The position numbers were made by a program, and so were the translations under genes. The notes under the pieces are model-generated. The model searched no databases and was not told the origin of the DNA. It worked only from the letters and a program-made list of their open reading frames with translations. A stretch of DNA of 64,000 nt from Onstottus_B arcticum. GTDB lineage: Bacteria; Acidobacteriota; Blastocatellia; UBA7656. Each line of letters opens with the position of its first letter. Positions within the stretch are counted from its first letter, which is position 1. The stretch spans positions 15,921-79,920 of the forward strand of contig JBBPIE010000033.1 in assembly GCA_038040485.1 (NCBI GenBank). The letters run 5' to 3'. Below are positions 8,406 through 16,220 of this stretch, one piece after another.

Positions 8406-8864
8406 ATGACTGAATCCCGACCACCAACCGAAGAGTTGATTCGGATGCTCTCACGCTACGATTTGAGCGTGGGTGAGCTCGCGCTCGGGCTGCGTGAGAT
8501 GGTGCTCAAAGAAGCGCCGGCCGCGGTCGAGAGGCTCGTTCAAGTGTACGCGCTAGTGTTCTGGTACTCGCTCACCGGCAAGATGAGCGACGCCTTTTGT
8601 CAGGTCGTGATTTATCCCAAAGGCGTCAATCTCATGTTCAATCGCGGCGCGGAGCTTGAAGACCCCAGTGGAGTGCTCGTGGGCGATGGCAAGATCATTC
8701 GGCACATCAAGGTCCGCCGATCCGAAGACTTGAAGAACCCTCATCTGCGAAAGTTCATTCGAGCAGCGCTAAAGCACGCGAAGGTGAGAGCGAAAGAGAA
8801 GAAGCTCGCAGCCCGACCTACGAAGCAAATCGCGCAAGTTTCGGCGAAGAGGCGTCCGGGGTAG
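8406..8864 (+). CDS. DUF1801 domain protein
   Basis: 152 residues. The middle (VQVYALVFWYSLTGKM, CQVVIYPKGVNLMFNRGAEL, VGDGKIIRHIKVR, NPHLRKFIRAALKHA) fits the DUF1801/YdhG fold. The last 30 residues are Lys/Ala-rich and probably disordered. The family has no firmly known reaction. The 80-bp gap upstream holds two small GC hairpins (around CCCGGTCTGTCCGGG and TCGCCGGCATCGGCGA), which may end the HAD transcript. Confidence 0.75.
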   Translation: MTESRPPTEELIRMLSRYDLSVGELALGLREMVLKEAPAAVERLVQVYALVFWYSLTGKMSDAFCQVVIYPKGVNLMFNRGAELEDPSGVLVGDGKIIRHIKVRRSEDLKNPHLRKFIRAALKHAKVRAKEKKLAARPTKQIAQVSAKRRPG

Positions 8865-8935
8865 GATCTGGACTCTCCTGGTTTTTTGAACGATCCCAAT
8901 TTTGATCTGACAGGAAGTGTGTTAGGGTAAACGTC

Positions 8936-9019
8936 ATGAGCACAACGACACTAATAATCATTATCCTCGTGCTGATCCTCCTCTTTGGCGGCGGGTACGG
9001 CTACAGCCGCCGGCGATAA
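8936..9019 (+). CDS. 27-residue single-span membrane peptide
   Basis: ATG to TAA encodes MSTTTLIIIILVLILLFGGG followed by YGYSRRR. A hydrophobic helix with a Gly hinge and an aromatic/basic tail resembles the very small DUF3309-type membrane peptides common in proteobacteria and acidobacteria. A purine-rich AGGAAG lies about 20 nt upstream, too far for a strong ribosome site, so expression is uncertain. The peptide stands alone in the gap 8865-9302, which otherwise shows nothing clear. Confidence 0.5.
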   Translation: MSTTTLIIIILVLILLFGGGYGYSRRR

Positions 9020-9302
9020 GGACGGCTGCGCGAGCGCCACGCCGCATTCGGATTGCAGACGCGTTGCTACGGGACCACCTCTCCGAGTATGAGTTCTGGG
9101 GCGGCGACATAGGATCGCCCTACACTTTTTTTGCACCCATTCAAGTCACCGGTGCGTATCTCGTGTGAAGACCCAGGAACATGACCTAACATGAGGACGT
9201 ACGCCCTTATGCGAGCGACGCAAGGGGAGACTCTGCGACGCAGGTAAAAGGTTCGCGACACCCACATTCCGGTCAAATCGATTTTTTCATTGCGGGAGGA
9301 TT

Positions 9303-10994
9303 ATGAACAAGATTCGTGTTGTAGCTATCGCGCTGATCTCGCTTGCGGCGACAGCTCTGTACGTGCTGCCTGGCTGCTTTTCGTTGCGTACCGTTGGGGC
9401 AAACGGACCGGGGCCATCATCTAAGAACGTCTCATTCAATAAAGAAGTCGCGCCCATCTTCTACAAGAGCTGCGCCGAGTGCCATCGCCCCGGCGAAGCC
9501 GCGCCGTTCTCGGTGCTCAGCTACAAAGATGTCCGCCCCTGGGCGAAATCGATTAAAGAGAAAGTCGTCAGTCGCCAAATGCCTCCCTGGCACGCCGATC
9601 CGCACGTCGGCAAGTGGGCAAATGATCCGCGGCTGACGCAGGCCCAAGTCGATACCATCGCCGCCTGGGTAGATGGCGGAGCGAAGGAAGGCGATCCGAA
9701 AGACCTGCCCGCGGCGCCCCAATTCGTCGAAGGTTGGGGTATCGGCAAACCCGATGTGATTATCCAGATGCCCGAAGAGTACACCGTCGAAGCCAGCGGT
9801 CCCGACGAGTACCAATACTTCGACGTGCCGACCAACTTCAAAGAGGACAAGTACGTGCAGATGGCTGAAGCGCGGCCCGGCAATCGGAAGGTCGTTCATC
9901 ACGTCATTGCCTTCGTCGTTCCACCCGGCCAGCCGAGCCTCAACATGGTTCCCAAGGAGCAGCGGTCCGCCGCTCTTGAAGGTTCGTTGAAGAACACGCC
10001 GTTTTATCGCGACGGTCTGTTGATTCGCATGAGGGAGGGCCAGCCGGTCTACGACGACGCGAGCGAAATCCCGGCCAATCTCAAGGGCTACAACCAGGTC
10101 GACGATTTTCTTACCGCTTATGCGCCGGGGAGCGACTACGGTGGGTGGCAGCCCGGAACGGCAAAGAAAATCCCAGCCGGCGCAACTATCCGTTTTCAGA
10201 TTCACTACTCCAAGATCGCCGGAAGCGTTCAGACGGACCGTTCAATGGTCGGTTTGATTTTCGCGAAACAACCGCCGGAGCGGCTTATGAAGACGCGCGC
10301 GGTTGCGAACGTTTTCTTCCAGATCCCGGCGAATGCCGATCATCACAAGGTCACGGGCGTATGGAAGCCGAGCCTGGACATCACCCTCTACTCTCTGATG
10401 CCGCACATGCACTATCGCGGAGCGGCGATGGAGTACAAGGTCTTCTATCCCGACGGAAAAACCGAGGTGCTGCTGAACGTGCCTGCCTACAGCTTCAACT
10501 GGCAGATGGCCTATCGCCCACAGGTGCCGATTCGTATTCCAGCGGGGAGCAAGATTCAGGTGACGGGGTACTTTGACAATTCGGTGAAGAACAAGTTCAA
10601 TCCTGATCCCACCAAAAATGTGCGTCAGGGTGAGCCGACATACGACGAGATGATGATGGGTTTCATGGATTACACGGCGGAGAAGCCGAAGAACCTGGCG
10701 AAGGTCGATCCGAAGGTCTTCGATACCTACGTCGGCAAGTATGATTTCGGCAACCCCAATAATCTGTACTCGGTGACTAGAGAAGGCGACCGCTACTTTG
10801 GTCAGGCGCCAAACAATCCGAAGCGGGAGCTGTTCCCGGCATCCGCGACCAGCTTCTTCGTCCCCGAAGTCGAATCTCAGATCACGTTTGTGAAAGATGA
10901 AAAAGGCGAAGTGTTCGAATTGATCTACGATCAGAACGAACGAGTGAGGCATTGCAAACGAGTCAGGGAAGCGACCGCAAGCAGCAAGCAATAG
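9303..10994 (+). CDS. Cytochrome c/copper type II ascorbate-dependent monooxygenase fusion
   Basis: 563 residues with GGGAGGA 3-4 nt before the ATG. A lipobox-like LPGC (Cys25) suggests a lipoprotein. CAECH (57-61) is a heme c site. The central part carries the copper ligands of the peptidylglycine hydroxylating/dopamine-hydroxylase-like fold: VVHHV (about 198-202) and MPHMH (about 366-370). A C-terminal domain of about 90 residues (VFDTYVGKYDFG...) resembles the strand-rich tails of exported hydrolases. The cytochrome may replace ascorbate as electron donor; that is inference. A convergent paralogue lies at 11091-12407. Confidence 0.8.
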   Translation: MNKIRVVAIALISLAATALYVLPGCFSLRTVGANGPGPSSKNVSFNKEVAPIFYKSCAECHRPGEAAPFSVLSYKDVRPWAKSIKEKVVSRQMPPWHADPHVGKWANDPRLTQAQVDTIAAWVDGGAKEGDPKDLPAAPQFVEGWGIGKPDVIIQMPEEYTVEASGPDEYQYFDVPTNFKEDKYVQMAEARPGNRKVVHHVIAFVVPPGQPSLNMVPKEQRSAALEGSLKNTPFYRDGLLIRMREGQPVYDDASEIPANLKGYNQVDDFLTAYAPGSDYGGWQPGTAKKIPAGATIRFQIHYSKIAGSVQTDRSMVGLIFAKQPPERLMKTRAVANVFFQIPANADHHKVTGVWKPSLDITLYSLMPHMHYRGAAMEYKVFYPDGKTEVLLNVPAYSFNWQMAYRPQVPIRIPAGSKIQVTGYFDNSVKNKFNPDPTKNVRQGEPTYDEMMMGFMDYTAEKPKNLAKVDPKVFDTYVGKYDFGNPNNLYSVTREGDRYFGQAPNNPKRELFPASATSFFVPEVESQITFVKDEKGEVFELIYDQNERVRHCKRVREATASSKQ

Positions 10995-11020
10995 TTGATC
11001 GCTCTGCGATGAGACTCGAG

Positions 11021-11056
11021 GAGGTGGGTGTTTCGACATCCACCTCTTTTCTTTTG
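11021..11056 (+). terminator. Rho-independent terminator after the monooxygenase gene
   Basis: An 11-bp stem, GAGGTGGGTGT/ACATCCACCTC (one G-T pair), closes on a TTCG tetraloop and runs into TTTTCTTTT. It lies 27 nt after the TAG at 10992-10994. The opposite strand has no T run, so it serves the plus-strand gene. Confidence 0.85.
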
Positions 11057-11090
11057 TGCTTCACGCACCGGTGCCCATAACGAAGTTTCT

Positions 11091-12407
11091 TCACTTCTTT
11101 TCTTCACGAGCCCCGGTCGCGGCGCGGCTCTGGTCATCAACCGAGTAGGTGATCCCCGAGTACTGCATCTCTTCCCAGGTCTGTGGACCCCAGCGCACTG
11201 CCACCTTCGGATCGGGGTTCCATTTGTTTGCAGTCGAGTTGTCGTAATGAGCCGTGGCCTCGAGTCGCGATCCCTTCGGCACTGCCAACGGCTTAGTGAA
11301 CACGTAATAAGTCTGCCAGTTGAAATTGTACTTCGGGACCGACAACACGCTTTCGGAGCGGCCGTCCGGGTACACAAGTCGATACTCCCAGCTCTTGCCT
11401 CGGAGATGGGTGTGCGGGAAAAGCGCCCAGATGTGCGCGTCCTCACTAAACTGAATTGCCGAATCGACTGCCTGATTGTCCGCGCCGGGAGGAATGACAA
11501 ACATCGGATTGACGAACGCGCTGTTGCGCATCTCCTGTTGCGGGGGCTGTTTTGCGAAGATCATACCTACGCTGGTTCGATCCTTAGTGGCCGTGCCGTT
11601 CGACGTGTAATGAACTTGAAAGGCGAGCGATGCGCCGGCTTTGATGCGAAGCGCAGTGCCTGGCTTGAAGATCATGGCGTTCGTGCCTGGCGCTGTTGTG
11701 GCTATCAGTGAGCCCGGCAGCGCGTGCTCTCGTGAGGACGCGTTGCCATGCCCTTGCCCGAAGCCTCCAAAGTTCGGCACGACCTGGACAAACCCCTGTG
11801 ACCGTCGCGCGCCGGGCTCGCGACAGAAGACCAGCACGTGATGGACGACGCTGCGCGAGCCGGGCCTTACTTCGATGGCCTGCACCCATTTGTCTTCGGT
11901 GAAGTTGGTCGGCACTTCGAAGAACTGATACGCAATCGTGCCGGACTCCGGGACTTCAAATTCTTTCGACATGCTGATAACGGCGTCGGGTGTACCGATC
12001 TCCCAACCGTCGGCGAACTTTGGCGCCGGCGGCAGGTCTTTCGGGTCGCCCTTCGGTGCGCCGCCATCGGCCCAACGGATCAAGGTGTCTTTCTCTTTCG
12101 CGCTCAATCGCCTGTCGTTTGAGAAAGTGCCGTGTGGCTGCGTAGCGTGCCAAGGCGGCATGTTGCCGGCGGCGACTTGCTCGCGAATCGCTTTCGCCCA
12201 AGGCCGCGCGTTCTCATAAGTGAGCAGCGACATAGGCGCGATGTCGCCAGGTCGGTGGCAGCTTGCGCAGTTCTTAAAGAGAATCGGCGCCACGTCTTTT
12301 GAGAAAGTCGGCGTTGCCTCCGAGTTCGGCCTGGCCGATGGAATCGCTGTCAATGCGAGCACCGTCACGGCTAGCGCCGCCGTATACTTTAGTCGGGTGT
12401 TGATCAT
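11091..12407 (-). CDS. Cytochrome c/copper monooxygenase, paralogue
   Basis: 438 residues from the ATG at 12407, chosen because a normal signal peptide (MINTRLKYTAALAVTVLALT) follows; an upstream in-frame ATG at 12467 would add a basic leader. The heme c site is CASCH (47-51). Copper-site motifs are VVHHV (about 190) and FPHTHLRG (about 355). It resembles the protein at 9303-10994 throughout (for example CHRPG, RPWAK, MPPWHA, DGGA-KGDPKDLP) but lacks the lipobox and the C-terminal extra domain. The genes converge, with the terminator between them. Probably an inverted duplication that has diverged. Confidence 0.8.
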   Translation of the reverse strand: MINTRLKYTAALAVTVLALTAIPSARPNSEATPTFSKDVAPILFKNCASCHRPGDIAPMSLLTYENARPWAKAIREQVAAGNMPPWHATQPHGTFSNDRRLSAKEKDTLIRWADGGAPKGDPKDLPPAPKFADGWEIGTPDAVISMSKEFEVPESGTIAYQFFEVPTNFTEDKWVQAIEVRPGSRSVVHHVLVFCREPGARRSQGFVQVVPNFGGFGQGHGNASSREHALPGSLIATTAPGTNAMIFKPGTALRIKAGASLAFQVHYTSNGTATKDRTSVGMIFAKQPPQQEMRNSAFVNPMFVIPPGADNQAVDSAIQFSEDAHIWALFPHTHLRGKSWEYRLVYPDGRSESVLSVPKYNFNWQTYYVFTKPLAVPKGSRLEATAHYDNSTANKWNPDPKVAVRWGPQTWEEMQYSGITYSVDDQSRAATGAREEKK

Positions 12408-12854
12408 GGAAGTGAGCTTCCTTCTTCGAGCCTGGATTCGGTTTATGCCGATGCGCGAGGCCGGCACTGCGTGACTATATCACACGAATCGCAACCCGGC
12501 ACACTGAGTGGGGCAGGTGACAACATCCACTGAAACGCCGCAGAAGATTAGTGTTGACTTGCTTAGGAGTGGATGTTAGAAATGGCTCCGTCGCAAGAAA
12601 TTTCGTTTAGATGATTGAATGAATAAGTGAAGAGCAACAAGACTCTTTGCCATTCGACATCGCGCCCCTCGGAACTCGCCCCTTACGAAGTTCCCGCACC
12701 CCACTTCTGAAAGTCTCCAGTTTCGAGTCTGCCCCTGCTGCCGATTCTCGATAGCGGATTGTGCTTTCGCGGCAGTTTTTCAAATCAGCCCGCTAACACA
12801 CCGGCAATCCGAAAATCGAAGATCAAGAGTCGCAATCTTCCCAGGGGAGACACC
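12408..12854. other. 447-bp divergent leader region between monooxygenase and pilM
   Basis: Holds the promoters of two divergent transcripts. The best candidate for the pil operon and a perfect 10-bp inverted repeat are given separately. The pilM ribosome site GGGGAGA is at 12844-12850. No small gene is evident. An in-frame start at 12759 is rejected because the leader it adds is not PilM-like. Confidence 0.5.
12522..12582 (+). promoter_or_regulatory. Putative pil-operon promoter with flanking inverted repeat
   Basis: TTGACT (12554-12559), a 17-nt spacer, then TAGAAA (12577-12582) resembles a sigma-70 promoter. AACATCCACT (12522-12531) and its exact reverse complement (12568-12577) bracket the -35 box, with the right arm inside the spacer, as an operator would. 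It would give a 5' leader of about 265 nt. Confidence 0.4.
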
Positions 12855-13916
12855 ATGTTTGGGAAAAAAACCAGGAGCGTCGTCGGCCTGGACATCGGTT
12901 CGAGCGCGCTCAAAGCCATTGAACTCAGGCCCACGCGCAGCGGGTTCGAGCTGGTGCACATCGCTCATCAGAACCTTCAGTCCGACACCATAGTCGACGG
13001 CCACATCATAGACCTTAATCACGTGAGCGATTCGATCAACCGGGTCTGGACCGATCAGAACATAAAGACCAACCAGGTTGCCACATCGCTTTCGGGTCAC
13101 GCAGTCATTGTCAAAAAGATATTGCTTCCCACCATGACCGAGGAAGAACTCGACGAGCAGATCCACTGGGAAGCTGAACAGTACATCCCGTTCGACATCA
13201 ACGACGTCAACCTGTATCACGAGATCACGGGTCACGATGCGACCGGACAGAACATGGACGTCCTGCTTGTCGCCTGCAAGCGCGACAAGATCGCTCAGTT
13301 CACGCAGGTTATCTCGCAAGCCGGCAAGCAGCCGGTGATCGTTGACGTTGACGCCTTTGCGCTTCAGAACGCATACGAAGCCAACTATCACCCGGCTCCG
13401 AATCAGACCGTTGCGCTTCTGGATATCGGCGCTTCGGTACTGACTATCAACATCGTGCGGGGCGCGAGTTCGATCTTTACTCGCGACATCTCGGCCGGCG
13501 GAAATCAATACACCGACCTCCTTCAAAAAGAACTCAACCTCACCTTCGAACAGGCAGAAGCGCTCAAGCGCGGCGCGGACGTGGACCAGCACTCAGCCGA
13601 CCAGGCCCACGCAGCGATCCAATCGGTGTCTGAGATGCTGGCGCTCGAGATCCAGCGCACCCTCGACTTCTTCCGCTCGACTTCCGGTGACGCGCCCACA
13701 ATCGACCGAATGCTGATCGCGGGCGGCTCGTCCAAAGTCGCGGAGCTGACCGAGTATCTCTCGGACAAATTCCAGATGCCCGTCGAGCGATTCGACTCGT
13801 TCCGATCGATCAAGGTCGATGGAAGGAAATTCGACGACGAGTACCTGAGAGAGCTTTCACCCAACATGGCAGTGGCGGTCGGTCTGGCCGTCCGAGTAGC
13901 GGAGGTGGCCCGATGA
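12855..13916 (+). CDS. pilM: Type IV pilus assembly ATPase-like protein PilM
   Basis: 353 residues from ATG with GGGGAGA 5 nt upstream. The start MFGKKTRSVVGLDIGSSALK is the actin-like PilM/FtsA-fold phosphate-1 loop. VALLDIGASVLTINIVRGA is phosphate-2, and MLIAGGSSKVAELTEYL the adenosine motif. PilM is a cytoplasmic ring protein that binds the N terminus of PilN and couples the inner-membrane PilN/PilO complex to the motor. First gene of a five-gene operon; it overlaps pilN by 4 nt (ATGA). Length is normal. Confidence 0.95.
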   Translation: MFGKKTRSVVGLDIGSSALKAIELRPTRSGFELVHIAHQNLQSDTIVDGHIIDLNHVSDSINRVWTDQNIKTNQVATSLSGHAVIVKKILLPTMTEEELDEQIHWEAEQYIPFDINDVNLYHEITGHDATGQNMDVLLVACKRDKIAQFTQVISQAGKQPVIVDVDAFALQNAYEANYHPAPNQTVALLDIGASVLTINIVRGASSIFTRDISAGGNQYTDLLQKELNLTFEQAEALKRGADVDQHSADQAHAAIQSVSEMLALEIQRTLDFFRSTSGDAPTIDRMLIAGGSSKVAELTEYLSDKFQMPVERFDSFRSIKVDGRKFDDEYLRELSPNMAVAVGLAVRVAEVAR

Positions 13917-14638
13917 TCCGCGTAAATCTACTTGAAGGAACCGCCGAACACCGCGTGTCGGTGCAGAAGACCAAGGTCGCGGCTCGCCGAGGCCAGCAGT
14001 TGTTCATGGTAGCGGCGGCGCTTGGACTGTTCGTGATCGCGACCGGCGTCGACCATTTGAGGACTAACAGCGCTCACGTCGAAGCCAAGACCGACCTTGA
14101 CCTCGAAGAGGCGGAGGCCAAGAAACTCGAAGGCGACATTCAACGGAAGAATGAACTCGAAGCCGAATTAAAAGAGGTCGAGGAACGAATCAAGATCATC
14201 AAGCAGTTACGCGCCGAGCAAAAGGGCCCGGTGGCTATGATGTCCGCCATCAACGAGCGCATGCCCGGCGGCCAGGCCGACTTCCGTCTCGAGACCATCG
14301 TGCAAAAAGGCGCGCACCTGCAGATCGTCGGCAGCTCGGTCAGCCAGCAGGTGATCGCGGACTTCTCGCGGCAGCTCGAGTTCTCGAACGGGTTGTTCAC
14401 TAACGTCATGCTCTCGGTCGAGGGCAAAGAGGTGAAGGCAGAAGACGTGGTCGACAGGAAAGAGAGCGACAAGACCGACAAGCCGGACAAAAAGCCTGCC
14501 GACAAGTTAGAAAAGAAAGAAGCCGAAGAAGTCACCGCGCGGGTGTTTCAGTTCACAATAGACCTCGATTACAACAAGCCGCGCGCCGAAGGGGACAAAG
14601 AAAAAGACAAGGTAGCGCCGCCCGCGCCGGGCAAGTGA
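13913..14638 (+). CDS. pilN: Type IV pilus inner-membrane alignment protein PilN
   Basis: 241 residues. The first segment MIRVNLLEGTAEHRV matches the conserved cytoplasmic PilM-binding INLL motif. One membrane helix (about 30-48, QQLFMVAAALGLFVIATGV) is followed by a coiled coil (55-100) and a periplasmic ferredoxin-like domain. A charged Lys/Asp/Glu insertion near residues 175-205 (DRKESDKTDKPDKKPADKLE) is longer than usual and probably disordered. Translationally coupled to pilM. Confidence 0.92.
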   Translation: MIRVNLLEGTAEHRVSVQKTKVAARRGQQLFMVAAALGLFVIATGVDHLRTNSAHVEAKTDLDLEEAEAKKLEGDIQRKNELEAELKEVEERIKIIKQLRAEQKGPVAMMSAINERMPGGQADFRLETIVQKGAHLQIVGSSVSQQVIADFSRQLEFSNGLFTNVMLSVEGKEVKAEDVVDRKESDKTDKPDKKPADKLEKKEAEEVTARVFQFTIDLDYNKPRAEGDKEKDKVAPPAPGK

Positions 14639-14651
14639 AGGAGACCAATCT

Positions 14652-15341
14652 ATGTCAGCAACGATGACAACTGTTGTTAAGGGCGCCGAAGAGGGTGGAA
14701 GCTTCTTCACCCGGCTGGCCTGGTACTACCAGATGGGCGCTCTGCTGGTTTTGGCCGCCTTGTTGTTCTGGGGCGCCGACCTGATGCTTTACAGCGACAA
14801 GCGCGCCGAGACCACAAAGCTCCTCGCACAAATTCAGACGCTCAAGGCCAAGAACGCGCAGGGCAGCATCATCCGGCAGAACCTTGCCGCGACCGAACAG
14901 ACGCTGAAAGAGAAGCGCGAGGAGATGGACCGGCTCCGCGATCTTCTGCCCGATTCGGTCGAGATCTCGCGCGTGTATGACAACATCAAAGACTTTCTAC
15001 GGGAGCAGCGCCTCGAGCTGAGGCGCTTTATCCATCAGAAGTCGACGCCGGCTGATTTCTACACCGCGCAGCCGATTCAGGTTGAAGTCACAGGCTCGTA
15101 CGACAACCTGGGCCAGTTCTTCTCGAGACTCGGTTTCTATTCGCGAATAGTGAGCGTGACCGATGTCCAGGTGAAGAGCGCGGAAGCTGGAGCGCAAGAA
15201 GTTGGCCGCTCGATCAACGCGCAGTTCGTTGTCACCGCCTACTACATCTCGCCGGCGAACCTCGAGAAGCTAACGTCGAAGCAACTAGCGCCGCCGCCCG
15301 CACCGGGTCAGGCGCCACCTGCAGGCCAGGGGAAGAAATAG
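14652..15341 (+). CDS. pilO: Type IV pilus inner-membrane alignment protein PilO
   Basis: 229 residues, ATG with AAGGAGA upstream, 13 nt after pilN. A short cytoplasmic tail and one membrane helix (about 25-45) precede a coiled coil (55-95) and the periplasmic ferredoxin-like fold (GSYDNLGQFFSRLGFYSRIVSVTDVQV). PilO forms heterodimers with PilN that bridge to PilP. The C terminus is Pro/Ala-rich (APPPAPGQAPPAGQGKK), probably a flexible tail. Confidence 0.92.
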   Translation: MSATMTTVVKGAEEGGSFFTRLAWYYQMGALLVLAALLFWGADLMLYSDKRAETTKLLAQIQTLKAKNAQGSIIRQNLAATEQTLKEKREEMDRLRDLLPDSVEISRVYDNIKDFLREQRLELRRFIHQKSTPADFYTAQPIQVEVTGSYDNLGQFFSRLGFYSRIVSVTDVQVKSAEAGAQEVGRSINAQFVVTAYYISPANLEKLTSKQLAPPPAPGQAPPAGQGKK

Positions 15342-15353
15342 CGGAGTCGTTCT

Positions 15354-15989
15354 ATGAAAGCCAGAACAATACTCGCAGTCTCATTCGTGTTTGTCCTTGC
15401 CATCGCCGTCAACGGCGCGGCTCAAGACAAGCAGGCGACCGAGAAGGCGGTTCAGCAGGCGGAGGGCTCTTCGCAGGCTCAACCGGCCAAGACCGGCAAA
15501 GAGTATCTGGGACCTACGGCTGATTCGATTCGGCCTTACCGGCCCAGCAATCGCGACCCGTTCAGAAAGACGCCCACCAAGGCAAAACAGGCCAAGAGCG
15601 CCAAAGCAGTCGCGCGGCTCCAGGGCTTCGCGACCCTTGAGGTCCGGCGCGCCGAGTTCAAGCAAAAGGTGGATCAAGCTCGCTCGCGTGATCTAGCCGA
15701 GCCCGATCCGGTCTCGCAGTACCTGGTCACCGAGTTGGACGTGACCGGCGTGTTCCGCGACGACCGCGGCTTCGGCGCATTCGTTAGAGCGTCGCCCACC
15801 GGGTCGATGTTCTTTGTTCGAAACGGGGTCCGCGTCTACAACGGCGAAGTGCTTCGGATCGAAGGAGACGGAGCGGAGACCGGCGGCGCGAGAGTCCTGT
15901 TTCGCGAGGTCTCGTATACAGAAGCCAACGGTAAACAGACCCCGCAAGAGCGGACCGTGGTCAAGACGCCCGCCGGCCGTAAGAATTGA
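15354..15989 (+). CDS. pilP: Type IV pilus assembly protein PilP
   Basis: 211 residues, 12 nt after pilO. An N-terminal signal (MKARTILAVSFVFVLAIAVNGAAQ) without a clear lipobox is followed by a disordered region and the YRPSNRDPFRK motif typical of PilP before its HR domain. The beta domain, VTGVFRDDRGFGAFVRASPTGSMFFVRNGVRVYNGEVLRI, is the part that contacts the secretin. PilP links the PilN/PilO frame to PilQ. Usual PilP is a lipoprotein; here it may be simply exported. Confidence 0.88.
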   Translation: MKARTILAVSFVFVLAIAVNGAAQDKQATEKAVQQAEGSSQAQPAKTGKEYLGPTADSIRPYRPSNRDPFRKTPTKAKQAKSAKAVARLQGFATLEVRRAEFKQKVDQARSRDLAEPDPVSQYLVTELDVTGVFRDDRGFGAFVRASPTGSMFFVRNGVRVYNGEVLRIEGDGAETGGARVLFREVSYTEANGKQTPQERTVVKTPAGRKN

Positions 15990-16220
15990 AGTGTTCGAGA
16001 GCCGGGAGCCATGTGCCGCGGCGGATGCAGAGGCAGCTTGTGTTAGCTGGGGCGGTCACTATAATCACTGCACCCTGCACAACAAGCATTGAACTGATCC
16101 TCTGAGGTTTTGGTGAAAGATGTACTCAGCGCGATGTGGAGCGGACGTTCTGACTATTGATGAGGAGCCCTCCGGTTGCGTCCGTTTCAGTTTCAAATAG
16201 AGAGAGGGGAGACAAAAGCT

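Noticed and set aside
9432..10205. 257-residue minus-strand open frame
   Set aside because: Antisense to the copper monooxygenase; no signal, motif or ribosome site.
12780..13592. 270-residue minus-strand open frame
   Set aside because: Antisense to pilM, which has clear PilM motifs; GC-rich genes produce long shadow frames.
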